Source: Streptomyces sp. WM6386 (GTDB lineage Bacteria > Actinomycetota > Actinomycetes > Streptomycetales > Streptomycetaceae). From it: 64,000 nucleotides of DNA. The number at the start of each line of letters is the position of its first letter. Within the stretch, counting starts at the first letter, position 1. Where the stretch lies: positions 62,001-126,000 of the forward strand of contig NZ_JXTE01000009.1 in NCBI RefSeq assembly GCF_000972385.1, given 5' to 3'. The notes under the pieces are model-generated. The model saw only the letters and a list, made by a program, of their open reading frames with translations. It had not been told where the DNA came from and made no database searches. A program made the translations under genes and the position numbers. Shown here one piece after another: positions 1-8,000 of the stretch.

Positions 1-55
1 GCTCGGCTTCGTCGTGCGCCGTATGGAGGCGAAGGCCCAGGAGGCCGTGAAATGA
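1..55 (+). CDS. amino-acid ABC transporter permease, C-terminal end (partial)
   Basis: Only the last 17 codons are in the window; they read [17 protein letters not shown] and stop with TGA at 53-55. The basic, helical tail is typical of the cytoplasmic end of a polar amino-acid ABC permease. The stop overlaps the ATG of the following ATPase gene (ATGA, 52-55), so the two are translationally coupled. Family assignment rests mainly on this coupling to a GlnQ-type ATPase. Confidence 0.6.
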   Translation, partial: LGFVVRRMEAKAQEAVK

Positions 56-828
56 GCCGACCGGAAATCGAAGTCCGCGGCCTGCACAAGTCGTTCGGCG
101 ACAACGAGGTCCTCAGGGGTATCGACCTGGAGATCGGCCAGGGCGACGTCGTCTGCGTCATCGGCCCCTCCGGCTCCGGCAAGTCCACGCTGCTGCGGTG
201 CGTGAACCTCCTGGAACAGCCCACCAAGGGCCAGGTCTTCGTCGGCGGCACCGAACTCACCGACCCCGATGTCGACATCGACGCCGTACGCCGCCGTATC
301 GGCATGGTCTTCCAGCAGTTCAACCTCTTCCCGCACCTCACCGTCACCGAGAACCTCACGCTGCCCCAGCGCAGGGTGCTCAGGCGGGACAAGGCGCAGG
401 CGGCGAAGGTGGCCGCCGAGAACCTGGAGCGGGTGGGCCTGTCCGAGAAGGCGAACGCCTACCCGGCCTCCCTCTCCGGCGGCCAGCAGCAGCGGGTCGC
501 GATCGCCCGTTCGCTGTCGATGGGCCCCGAGGTGATGCTCTTCGACGAGCCGACGTCGGCACTGGACCCGGAGCTGGTGGGGGACGTGCTCGCGGTGATG
601 CGGATGCTGGCCCAGGAGGGCATGACGATGATGGTCGTCACGCACGAGATGACGTTCGCGAAGGAGGTCGCGGACAGGGTGGTCTTCATGGACGGCGGGG
701 TGATCGTGGAGGACGGCACCCCGGCCCAGGTCATCAGCAGTCCCAGCCATGAGCGGACGCGGCATTTCCTGTCGCGGCTACTGGACCCGGCGATGGCTGA
801 TGTCGAGGAGGAGGACAGCGCCCCGTAA
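52..828 (+). CDS. amino-acid ABC transporter ATP-binding protein (GlnQ/HisP type)
   Basis: A 258-residue cytoplasmic ATPase that powers uptake of a polar amino acid with the permease encoded just upstream. Walker [10 protein letters not shown] lies near residues 38-46, the Q-loop [11 protein letters not shown] near 88-98, the signature LSGGQQQR near 140, Walker [14 protein letters not shown] near 163-175, and the switch histidine in VVTHEM. Length and the NLFPHLTV stretch are typical of the polar-amino-acid subfamily; the exact substrate cannot be read. The start ATG overlaps the upstream stop. The last codons and the TAA stop fall inside a dispersed repeat that continues downstream, so the C-terminal SAP is repeat-encoded. 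Confidence 0.95.
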   Translation: MSRPEIEVRGLHKSFGDNEVLRGIDLEIGQGDVVCVIGPSGSGKSTLLRCVNLLEQPTKGQVFVGGTELTDPDVDIDAVRRRIGMVFQQFNLFPHLTVTENLTLPQRRVLRRDKAQAAKVAAENLERVGLSEKANAYPASLSGGQQQRVAIARSLSMGPEVMLFDEPTSALDPELVGDVLAVMRMLAQEGMTMMVVTHEMTFAKEVADRVVFMDGGVIVEDGTPAQVISSPSHERTRHFLSRLLDPAMADVEEEDSAP

Positions 829-872
829 GGGGCGCGGGGAACTGCGCGACAAGCCCCCCACCGGGCCGCAGT
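820..872 (+). repeat. dispersed Streptomyces repeat, copy 1 (after ABC ATPase gene)
   Basis: The stretch beginning CCCCGTAAGGGGCGCGGGG and continuing through ACTGCGCGAC and AGCCCCCCACC is related to sequences at 7893-7966 (inverted) and 41511-41561. It starts within the last codons of the ATPase gene and can fold, with GGGG pairing to CCCC. Its place right after a stop codon suggests a terminator or mRNA-stabilising role. I recognise the family as a common intergenic repeat of Streptomyces genomes. Confidence 0.7.
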
Positions 873-913
873 CCAAGAACAACCCGTCGAGCCAAGCGCA
901 TATCGTGCGGTAC

Positions 914-2011
914 ATGAGTGATCAGGTGGTGCTGCACGTAAAGGGCCGAGTTCTCGTAGGCCCAGAGGACGTCCGAGACGAACTCTGGATCATCGACGGC
1001 CGCATCACCTACGACCGCCCCCTCGGCGCCCAGGACATCCGCACCGTCGAGGGCTGGACCCTCCCCGGCCTGGTGGACGCGCACTGCCACGTGGGCCTGG
1101 GCCCGCACGGCCCGGTCGACACCGACGTAGCCGAAGCGCAGGCCCTCACCGACCGGGACGCCGGCACCCTGCTGATCCGCGACGCCGGCTCCCCCTCGGA
1201 CACCCGCTGGACGGACGCCCGCGAAGACCTGCCAAAGATCATCCGCGCCGGCCGCCACATCGCCCGCACCCGCCGCTACATCCGCGGCTACGCCCACGAG
1301 ATCGAACCGGACGACCTGGTCGCGTACGTCGCCCAGGAGGCCCGCCGGGGCGACGGCTGGGTCAAACTCGTCGGTGACTGGATCGACCGCGAAGTCGGCG
1401 ACCTGGCCCCCAGCTGGCCGCGCGACGCGGCGCAGGCGGCGATCGCCGAGGCCCACCGCCTGGGTGCGAGGGTGACGGCCCACTGCTTCGCGGAGTCATC
1501 GCTGCGAGACCTGGTCGAGTCGGGCATCGACTGCATCGAACACGCCACGGGCCTCACCGACGACCTGATCCCCCTCTTCGCCGACCGCGGCGTGGCGATC
1601 GTCCCGACACTGGTCAACATCGCCACGTTCCCGAGACTGGCCGAGGGCGGCGAGTCCAGGTTCCCCCGCTGGTCGGCCCACATCCGCCGCCTCCACGAAC
1701 GCCGCTACGACACGGTCCGCAGCGCTTACGACGCCGGCATCCCGGTCTACGTCGGCACCGACGCCGGCGGCACCCTGCCCCACGGCCTGGTCGCGGCCGA
1801 GGTCGCGGAACTGACCAAGGCGGGCATCCCCCCGACCGAGGCCCTCGCGGCGACGACCTGGGCTGCCCGCGAGTGGCTGGGACGCCCGGGCCTGGAGGAG
1901 GGAGCCGCGGCCGACCTCGTGGTGTACGACGAGGACCCGCGGGTCGATGTACGCGTACTGGCGGCGCCGCGACGGGTCGTGCTGAACGGGCGCGTCGTTG
2001 ACGGAGCGTGA
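914..2011 (+). CDS. metal-dependent amidohydrolase
   Basis: A 365-residue member of the amidohydrolase superfamily (imidazolonepropionase/dihydroorotase-like), expected to hydrolyse C-N bonds in the cytoplasm. Metal-site motifs are visible in order: DAHCHVG (HxH, near residue 58), VTAHC, CIEHATG, and VGTDAGGTLPHG with the catalytic Asp. A C-terminal DLVVYDEDPR strand returns to the small beta-sandwich domain, as in this superfamily. The reading frame is open upstream to 749, but that part runs through the dispersed repeat and the upstream gene. I chose the ATG at 914 because homologous N-termini begin with the strand VVLHVKGRVLVG. Substrate unknown. Confidence 0.88.
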   Translation: MSDQVVLHVKGRVLVGPEDVRDELWIIDGRITYDRPLGAQDIRTVEGWTLPGLVDAHCHVGLGPHGPVDTDVAEAQALTDRDAGTLLIRDAGSPSDTRWTDAREDLPKIIRAGRHIARTRRYIRGYAHEIEPDDLVAYVAQEARRGDGWVKLVGDWIDREVGDLAPSWPRDAAQAAIAEAHRLGARVTAHCFAESSLRDLVESGIDCIEHATGLTDDLIPLFADRGVAIVPTLVNIATFPRLAEGGESRFPRWSAHIRRLHERRYDTVRSAYDAGIPVYVGTDAGGTLPHGLVAAEVAELTKAGIPPTEALAATTWAAREWLGRPGLEEGAAADLVVYDEDPRVDVRVLAAPRRVVLNGRVVDGA

Positions 2012-2245
2012 CCGAAAGTCGCCCTGCTTCGTTGTGCACTCCAGCTCTCGGACCGGCGCGTCAACGGGAGCGCTCGCACACATGGGGGTCCAGGGGTGAC
2101 TTCGAGGAACACCCGTGCCGCACGATTCGAAAAGGTTCACGGAAACACCACGTTGGGGTGAAGTCCCGCCGGACTGCTGACTGTTCACTCTGAGTACGTA
2201 ATTCTTGCCGGGTCCCGAGCAAGTCTCCTCTGAGGGGTCCCCACC

Positions 2246-3142
2246 TTGAACGGCAAGAACTTCCGCATGCCCGCACGCCGTCTCGCGACCGTCGCGACGG
2301 CCATGGCCCTGGCCGCAGGTCCCGCGGTCCTGGCCGGCGCCGGCTCCGCGCACGCGACCGGTGACGAAGGGCGTGCGAGCGCCGTCGTCCTGCGTACCGG
2401 GCTCGACGTGTCCCTGCTCAACAAGACCGTGAACGTCCCGCTCGCGGTCTCCCTCAACGAAGTGCAGGCGCCGCAGAGCGCCGAGAAGACCGCGCTGAGC
2501 GCCCAGTTGAACGGCGTCGACGGCGGAAAGGCCTTCAGCGTCCTCGACGCACAGGTGGCGTCGGCGAAGGCGGACGTGACCGACGCCAAGGCCGAGGCCT
2601 CCACCACCCTCGCCCACGCCAAGCTCCATGTCCCCGGCCTGCCCCTGCTCTCGCTCATCGAGCTCGGCACGGTCACCTCCAAGGCGACGTGCGAGGCGGG
2701 CAGGACCCCGACCGCCACCTCCAACCTGCTGGGCTCGGTCACCGTCCTCGGCAAGAAGGTCACGCTCACCGCCGGCGGCCCGACCGAGGTCAAGGTGCCC
2801 GGCGTCGGCGAGGTCCGTCTCGACCTCTCCAGGACCGAGACCACCACGGACACGGCAGCCGCCACCGCCCTCGAACTCACCGTCTCCATCAACCCGTTGA
2901 AACTCAACGTGGCCGAGGTCGAGGGAACCCTGACGCTGGCGAAGGCCACCTGTGAGGCCCCGGCCGCACCCGCCGCCGCGACCACTCCCGCGGGAGAAGT
3001 GGAGCCCCAAGGCGCCCCCGCCGAGGCCGGTTTGGCCGAGACAGGCGGCAGCTCGACGACCCCGTACATCGTGGGCGGCGCCCTCGCCCTGCTCCTCGCC
3101 GGCGGGGGAGCGGTCGCAGTCGCCCGCCGCGCCCGGAACTGA
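2246..3142 (+). CDS. LAETG-motif cell-wall-anchored surface protein (sortase E substrate)
   Basis: A 298-residue exported protein. An N-terminal signal peptide (basic ARRLATVATAMALAAG, cleavage near AHA at about residue 36) is followed by an Ala/Val/Thr-rich beta-type body. The C-terminus is a sorting signal: LAETG near residue 262, a hydrophobic helix YIVGGALALLLAGGG and the basic tail ARRARN. The LAxTG form is that recognised by class E sortases in Streptomyces (family knowledge). Start: TTG at 2246 has GAGGGG about 9 nt upstream, whereas the in-frame ATG at 2267 lacks a good ribosome site. Two Cys pairs in the body may form disulfides. The 234-bp gap upstream holds no gene I can support. 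Confidence 0.85.
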   Translation: MNGKNFRMPARRLATVATAMALAAGPAVLAGAGSAHATGDEGRASAVVLRTGLDVSLLNKTVNVPLAVSLNEVQAPQSAEKTALSAQLNGVDGGKAFSVLDAQVASAKADVTDAKAEASTTLAHAKLHVPGLPLLSLIELGTVTSKATCEAGRTPTATSNLLGSVTVLGKKVTLTAGGPTEVKVPGVGEVRLDLSRTETTTDTAAATALELTVSINPLKLNVAEVEGTLTLAKATCEAPAAPAAATTPAGEVEPQGAPAEAGLAETGGSSTTPYIVGGALALLLAGGGAVAVARRARN

Positions 3143-3158
3143 TCCCGGGGTCCCCAAA

Positions 3159-3190
3159 GTCAACAGCCTTTCTCTGCCAGAGCTGTTGAC
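3159..3190. promoter_or_regulatory. perfect 9-bp inverted repeat upstream of sugar ABC operon
   Basis: GTCAACAGC at 3159-3167 is the exact reverse complement of GCTGTTGAC at 3182-3190, with a 14-nt spacer. The right arm contains the TTGAC of a candidate -35 box. It could be a terminator hairpin for the LAETG gene, although no T-tract follows, or a regulator site. Confidence 0.5.
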
Positions 3191-3214
3191 CGACCAATGA
3201 AAACGTTTTAACTT
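3186..3214 (+). promoter_or_regulatory. promoter with LacI-type operator AAAACGTTTT
   Basis: A vegetative-type promoter, TTGACC (3186-3191), 17-nt spacer, TAACTT (3209-3214), precedes the permease operon by about 35 nt. The spacer carries the perfect palindrome AAAACGTTTT at 3200-3209, with the central CpG typical of LacI/GalR operators. Bound repressor would sit between -35 and -10 and block RNA polymerase. The best candidate is the LacI-family protein encoded at the end of the same operon. Confidence 0.7.
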
Positions 3215-3249
3215 CCTCTCGCTCCGACTTCGAGACGTGAGGGGGACCC

Positions 3250-4230
3250 GTGGCCGCTGTACTACGGGAACGTGCAGGTACCGAGGAGGTGAAGGAGGCG
3301 CGCCGTCGATCCGGCGGTGCGCCCCGACGGCGAAAAGGTTTTCAGGGCAGGGCCTCACGATCCCTGGTCCTGCTCATGCTGCCCGGCCTCGCCTACTTCC
3401 TGCTCTTCCACTACGGCGCCCTCGTCGGCAACGTCATCGCCTTCAAGGAGTACGTCCCCTTCGACGGCATCTGGGGCAGCCCCTGGGTCGGACTGGGCAA
3501 CTTCCAGCGGATGTTCGAGGACGCGGCGTTCTGGGACTCGGTCCTCAACACCCTCTGGATCTCCGTCCTCCAGCTGGTCTTCTTCTTCCCCGTGCCGCTC
3601 GCCCTCGCCCTGCTCCTGCACAGCCTCACCTGGAGCAGCGTCCGCCGGTTCGTGCAGTCGGTGGCGTATCTCCCCCACTTCATCTCGTGGGTGATCGTCG
3701 TCGCCCTCTTCCAGCAGCTCCTCGGCGACACCGGGCTGCTCAACTCCGGCCTGGACGGCATGGGCCTGCACACCGTCGACATCATCGGCAACCCCGACGC
3801 CTTCAAGCCGCTCGTCGTCGCCCAGGTCATCTGGAAGGACGCCGGCTGGGGCACGATCATCTTCCTCGCCGCCCTCGCCCAGGTCGACGAGCAGCAGTAC
3901 GAGGCCGCCGCGATCGACGGCGCCGGCCCCTGGCGGCGCTTCTGGCACGTCACGCTGCCCGCCATCCGCCCGGTGATCGTGCTGCTGCTGATCATGCGGC
4001 TCGGCGAGATCCTCTCCGTCGGCTTCGAGCAGATGCTGCTCCAGCGCGACGCGGTCGGCCCGGAGGCCGCCGAGATCATCGACACCTTCGTCTACTACCA
4101 GGGCATCGTCGGCGGCGACTACGGATTCGCCGCCGCCGCGGGCCTGTTCAAGGGCGTCGTCGGCGCCCTCCTCGTCTACGCCGCCAACAAGGTCGCCCAC
4201 CGCCTCGGCGAACAGGGGGTCTACAAGTGA
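3250..4230 (+). CDS. carbohydrate ABC transporter permease 1 (LplB/UgpA type)
   Basis: A 326-residue inner-membrane permease of the MalF-like group. After a basic cytoplasmic tail the first membrane helix (SLVLLMLPGLAYFLLFHY) begins near residue 38, and the EAAxxDGA coupling-helix motif (EAAAIDGAGPWRRF) lies near residue 218. The GTG start at 3250 has GAGGGGGA just upstream. The sequence is closest in style to LplB/YteP permeases that import large oligosaccharides with an LplA-type lipoprotein. It overlaps the second permease gene by 4 nt (GTGA). Confidence 0.9.
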   Translation: MAAVLRERAGTEEVKEARRRSGGAPRRRKGFQGRASRSLVLLMLPGLAYFLLFHYGALVGNVIAFKEYVPFDGIWGSPWVGLGNFQRMFEDAAFWDSVLNTLWISVLQLVFFFPVPLALALLLHSLTWSSVRRFVQSVAYLPHFISWVIVVALFQQLLGDTGLLNSGLDGMGLHTVDIIGNPDAFKPLVVAQVIWKDAGWGTIIFLAALAQVDEQQYEAAAIDGAGPWRRFWHVTLPAIRPVIVLLLIMRLGEILSVGFEQMLLQRDAVGPEAAEIIDTFVYYQGIVGGDYGFAAAAGLFKGVVGALLVYAANKVAHRLGEQGVYK

Positions 4231-5114
4231 GCAGCCATGTACGGCCCGGCTGGATGGAGAAGCCGAAGCCGCTGACCCAGGCAGCCAAGGGCCTCGCCCT
4301 CGTGGCCGTCGTCCTCCTGGTCTGCGTCCCGTTCCTCGTCATCGTCTCGACCTCACTCGCCTCCACCGACGAGGTCGTGGCCAACGGCGGCTGGGTGCTC
4401 TGGCCGACCGAGCCCTCGCTCGACGCCTACCGCGACATCCTCGACGGCGGCATCGTCACCCACGCCCTCGGCGTCAGCGCCGGCGTCACGATCGTCGGCA
4501 CCCTGCTCAGCCTCGCCTGCACGGTCACCCTCGCCTACGCCCTGTCCCGCCCCGGCGTCTTCGGCGGCAGGCCCGTCCTGCTGCTCGTCCTGTTCACGTT
4601 CCTCTTCCCGCCCGGCATGATCCCGAGCTTCCTGCTGGTCAAGGAGCTCGGCCTGCTGGACAGTTACGCCTCGCTCGTCCTGCCGGTCCTCGTGAACGTC
4701 TTCAACCTCGTCGTCCTGCGCGGCTTCTTCCAGGGCATCCCCGAGGAGCTGTACGAGGCCGCGCGTCTGGACGGCGCGGGGGACTGGCGGGTGCTCTTCT
4801 CCGTCGTACTGCCGCTGTCCAAGGCCGCGCTGGCGGTCGTGGGACTGTTCTACGCGGTGGCCTACTGGAACTCCTGGTTCTACGCCTCGCTCTATCTGGA
4901 GAGCGATCACTGGCCGCTCCAGCAGGTGCTGCGCACCTATGTGGTGGCCGGCTCCGGACTCACCGACGCGACCACCGGCGAGGGCTCGGTCACCGCGCCG
5001 CAGACCGTGCAGATGGCGGTCCTGGTGATCGCCACCGTGCCGATCCTGCTCGTCTACCCCTTCCTGCAGAAGTACTTCACCAAGGGCGTGCTCACCGGCG
5101 CCATCAAGAGCTGA
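4227..5114 (+). CDS. carbohydrate ABC transporter permease 2 (YtcP/UgpE type)
   Basis: A 295-residue permease of the MalG-like group, partner of permease 1. It has about six hydrophobic segments, beginning with GLALVAVVLLVCVPFLVIVSTS, an EAARLDGAGDWRVLF coupling motif near residue 180, and the usual FTKGVLTGAIKS end. The GTG at 4227 overlaps the upstream stop (GTGA); the frame is open much further upstream, but only as a shadow of permease 1. No ATPase gene is present in the operon. As is usual in Streptomyces, an unlinked MsiK-like ATPase probably serves it (inference). Confidence 0.9.
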   Translation: MSSHVRPGWMEKPKPLTQAAKGLALVAVVLLVCVPFLVIVSTSLASTDEVVANGGWVLWPTEPSLDAYRDILDGGIVTHALGVSAGVTIVGTLLSLACTVTLAYALSRPGVFGGRPVLLLVLFTFLFPPGMIPSFLLVKELGLLDSYASLVLPVLVNVFNLVVLRGFFQGIPEELYEAARLDGAGDWRVLFSVVLPLSKAALAVVGLFYAVAYWNSWFYASLYLESDHWPLQQVLRTYVVAGSGLTDATTGEGSVTAPQTVQMAVLVIATVPILLVYPFLQKYFTKGVLTGAIKS

Positions 5115-5151
5115 CGCAAGCTCCCACAAGCTGACACGAGGTGATTCACCC

Positions 5152-6789
5152 ATGCCCCGCATGTCCCGTCGCACCCTGCTCGGCTCCATGGCCGCCGTCG
5201 CCGTACCGGGCGTACTGACGGCCTGTTCCACCGGCTCCGGCGACAGCGACGTCTCCAACGCCGGCAAGAAGCTCGCCCCCTGGCCGTCGTACCGGCCCGC
5301 CACCGGTCCCAAGCCCGACCTGGCCCCCACCGACGCCGGCGTCCAGGCCGGATACACCGCCTACCCCGCCGAGTTGGTGAAGTCCGTCGCCCGCACCCCG
5401 GGCGACGGTTCCACGGTCAAGGTCATGTCGGTGTCCTTCGGTACGCCGCCCAAGCCGGCCTCCGCCAACCAGTTCTGGGCGGCTGTCGAGAAGGCCCTCG
5501 GCGTGAAGATCGAGTACACGATCATCTCCCAGGCCGACTACCAGAAGAAGATGGCGACGGTGATGGCGGGCGATCCCGACAGCCTGCCGGACATCATCAA
5601 CATGTTCTCCGGGTTCGTCCTGCCCCGTGAGGCCGAGTTCGTGCAGCGCAGGGCCGAGGACCTCACCCCGTTCCTCTCGGGTGCGGCCATCGCCGACTAC
5701 CCCAACCTCGCCAACATCCCCACCCACGCCTGGCGCGACATGGGCCGCATCGGCGGCCGTGTCTACGGCATCCCCCTGGAACGCCCGCTGCCCGGCTCCA
5801 CCCTCTGGCTCAACCAGGGCATGTTCACCGACGCCGGCATGACGGAGGGCTGGACGTCGGAGGACTTCGCGGCCGTCGCCAAGAAGGCCACCAGCGGCCG
5901 TACCTACGCACTCGGCGCCGCCCAGGGATCCCTGTTCGGCAACGCCGTGCACTCCGCCGCGCACAACGCGCCCCAGGAGTGGGCCGTCACCAAGTCCGGT
6001 GCGTTCCAGCCGGGTTGGGCCGACGAACGCTTCAAGGCCGCGATCGCCTTCCAGGCCGGACTGCGCAAGGGAGGCGCGTACCACCCGGACGCGACCTCCA
6101 TCTCCCAGATCGACCTGACGACCCTCTACTACAACGGCACCGTCGGCTCCATGCAGGACGGCTTCGGCGCCTACCTCCCCAAGTATCGTGAGAGCCAGGG
6201 CAAGTTGACCCCGGCCGCCGCCCTCCCGTACAGCGTCGACGGCACCACCGGCGGGATCGTCGCCGCCCGTCGCTCATTCGGCTACACCGTCCTGAAGAAG
6301 GCGAAGAAGGAACGCGTCGAGCTGCTCCTGCGCATCCTCGACTACCTCGCCGCCCCCTTCGGCAGCAAGGAGTGGGAGCTCGTCCACTACGGCGTCGAGG
6401 GCACCCACTTCACCCGCGGCAAGGACGGCTCCCCGCAGCCCACCAAGCTCGGCGAGGTCGAGAACAACACCAACCTGCCGCTGAAGTACCTCGCCGAAGG
6501 CCCTCAGGTGCTGTTCGTGCCGGGGATGCCGGACGCCGTACGGGCCCTGCACGCCTGGCAGCAGCAGACTGTGCCGCATGCCGTCCGCAACGCCTCGTAC
6601 GGACTCCAGTCCCGCACGAAGAACGCTCAGGGGACCACACTCAAGGCGATGCTCGACGACACGGTCACCGGGATCGTCGCCGGACGGATCTCGCTGTCGG
6701 AGTGGGACGCGGCCGTGAAGAAGTGGCGATCGCGGGGCGGCGACAGAATGGCCGAGGAGTTCGCGAAGGACTATGCGGCCAATACGTGA
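5152..6789 (+). CDS. extracellular sugar-binding lipoprotein of ABC transporter (LplA-like)
   Basis: A 545-residue substrate-binding lipoprotein. The N-terminus has a Tat-style SRRTLLG motif and a lipobox LTAC, so it is probably exported folded and lipid-anchored at Cys 25. At 545 residues it is longer than ordinary sugar-binding proteins (about 420), as in the LplA/YtcQ group for complex oligosaccharides. It follows both permeases with a 37-nt gap containing GAGGTGA before the ATG. Ligand not determinable; the DUF2264 gene downstream hints at plant-polysaccharide fragments. Confidence 0.88.
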   Translation: MPRMSRRTLLGSMAAVAVPGVLTACSTGSGDSDVSNAGKKLAPWPSYRPATGPKPDLAPTDAGVQAGYTAYPAELVKSVARTPGDGSTVKVMSVSFGTPPKPASANQFWAAVEKALGVKIEYTIISQADYQKKMATVMAGDPDSLPDIINMFSGFVLPREAEFVQRRAEDLTPFLSGAAIADYPNLANIPTHAWRDMGRIGGRVYGIPLERPLPGSTLWLNQGMFTDAGMTEGWTSEDFAAVAKKATSGRTYALGAAQGSLFGNAVHSAAHNAPQEWAVTKSGAFQPGWADERFKAAIAFQAGLRKGGAYHPDATSISQIDLTTLYYNGTVGSMQDGFGAYLPKYRESQGKLTPAAALPYSVDGTTGGIVAARRSFGYTVLKKAKKERVELLLRILDYLAAPFGSKEWELVHYGVEGTHFTRGKDGSPQPTKLGEVENNTNLPLKYLAEGPQVLFVPGMPDAVRALHAWQQQTVPHAVRNASYGLQSRTKNAQGTTLKAMLDDTVTGIVAGRISLSEWDAAVKKWRSRGGDRMAEEFAKDYAANT

Positions 6790-6820
6790 CGCTCCGCCGG
6801 TGGAGCGAGAGGCGCGGGGG

Positions 6821-7891
6821 ATGGGGAACGGCATGACCGGTATGACAGGCAAGGGACGGGTCACGATCCGCGAGGTCGCCGAGCGGGCGGGTGTCTCGAC
6901 GGCGACGGCGTCGCGTGCGCTCAGCGGGAACCATCCGGTGCCGCCCGCGACCCGGGCCCGTGTGCTGCGTGCCGCGCGTGACCTCGACTATGTCGCCAAC
7001 GCGCACGCCCGGGCGCTGGTCGGGGGCGGCCGGAAGATGGCCGCGGTCGTCGTCCGACAGGTCACCAGCCCCTTCTACGCCCAGGTCGCCGAGGGCGTCG
7101 AGGCCGAGGCCGCCGATCGGGGGTGGCTGTGCGTCGTGGGGGCCACCGGCGGGGATCCGCAGCGGGAGATGGAGTTCGTGCAGCTCATGCGGGAGGAGGG
7201 GGCGCGGCTGGTGATTCTGGTGGGTGGCGTGGTCGAGGACGACGCGTACCGCTCGCGGGTGGCTCACTACGCGCAGGCACTGGACTCGTCGGGGGCGCGG
7301 CTCGTGCTGTGCGGGCGTCCGGCGCCGGATCCGGACATCCCGGCGCTGGTCGTGGAGTTCGACAACGAGGCGGGGGCGCGGGCGATCACGGGGCACCTGT
7401 TGTCGGCGGGGCATCGCCGGATCGTCTTCCTCGGTGGACTGCCCGGGAACACGGCTCTGGATGCTCGTGTCGCCGGTTATCGTGCGGCGCTCGCCGAGCA
7501 CGGGCTGCCCGGGGAGTCCGCGCGTGTCGTCGACTGCGGGCTCGGACGGGCGGCGGGGTTGCGGGCCATGGCCGAACTCCTCAAGGAGACACGGGAGTTC
7601 ACCGCTGTCGTGGCCGGTGACGACATGGTCGCGGCGGGGGCGCTCCGCGCGATAGCGGACGCGGGGCTGAGGGTGCCGGACGACATTTCCGTCGTGGGTT
7701 ACAACGACATCCCGCTCGCCGAGGACTTCAATCCGCCGCTGACCACTGTCCGTACGCCTGCCGAGGAGTTGGGGCGGGCCGCCGTGCGGATCGCTCTGCG
7801 GGATCCGGACAGTGCGGCCGGGAGCCATCACCTGCTGGGCACGCACATCGTTGTGCGCCGCAGTGTCGCACCGCCGGATCGGCCGTCGTGA
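6821..7891 (+). CDS. LacI-family transcriptional regulator
   Basis: A 356-residue repressor. The N-terminal helix-turn-helix is VTIREVAERAGVSTATASRALSG, with a LacI-type hinge helix near NAHARALVGG. A periplasmic-binding-protein-like sensor domain ends with the dimer/ligand region VVGYNDIPLAEDFNPPLTTV. The frame is open from 6773, inside the preceding gene. ATG at 6821 or 6833 gives the short pre-HTH tail usual in this family, and I chose 6821. It is last in the sugar transporter operon and is the likely ligand of the AAAACGTTTT operator at 3200-3209. Confidence 0.92.
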   Translation: MGNGMTGMTGKGRVTIREVAERAGVSTATASRALSGNHPVPPATRARVLRAARDLDYVANAHARALVGGGRKMAAVVVRQVTSPFYAQVAEGVEAEAADRGWLCVVGATGGDPQREMEFVQLMREEGARLVILVGGVVEDDAYRSRVAHYAQALDSSGARLVLCGRPAPDPDIPALVVEFDNEAGARAITGHLLSAGHRRIVFLGGLPGNTALDARVAGYRAALAEHGLPGESARVVDCGLGRAAGLRAMAELLKETREFTAVVAGDDMVAAGALRAIADAGLRVPDDISVVGYNDIPLAEDFNPPLTTVRTPAEELGRAAVRIALRDPDSAAGSHHLLGTHIVVRRSVAPPDRPS

Positions 7892-7892
7892 G

Positions 7893-7966
7893 GCTGCGGG
7901 TGCGTTGTGGCTGGTCGCGCCCACGCGGCGGTAGCCGCAAATCGACACAGCCCCGCGCCCCTAGGG
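7893..7966 (-). repeat. dispersed Streptomyces repeat, copy 2 (after lacI-type gene)
   Basis: Directly after the regulator's stop comes CTGGTCGCGCCCACGCGGCGG, continuing to CAGCCCCGCGCCCCTAGGG. On the minus strand this reads CCCTAGGGGCGCGGGG..., the same family as copies at 820 and 41511 but opposite in direction. It contains GC-rich hairpins (GCGGCGGTAGCCGC) and probably ends the transporter transcript. Confidence 0.7.
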
Positions 7967-8000
7967 CACCTATGTACCGACGTTCGGAGGACCACCCCGC

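Noticed and set aside
749..913. N-terminal extension of the amidohydrolase into the ABC ATPase gene
   Set aside because: It would overlap the ATPase gene by 80 bp and run through a dispersed repeat; the sequence is Arg/Pro-rich and unlike amidohydrolases.
3237..4226. Upstream extension of permease 2 as a 625-residue fusion
   Set aside because: The extension is an Arg/Pro-rich frame-shifted shadow of permease 1; the GTGA junction at 4227 is the proper start.
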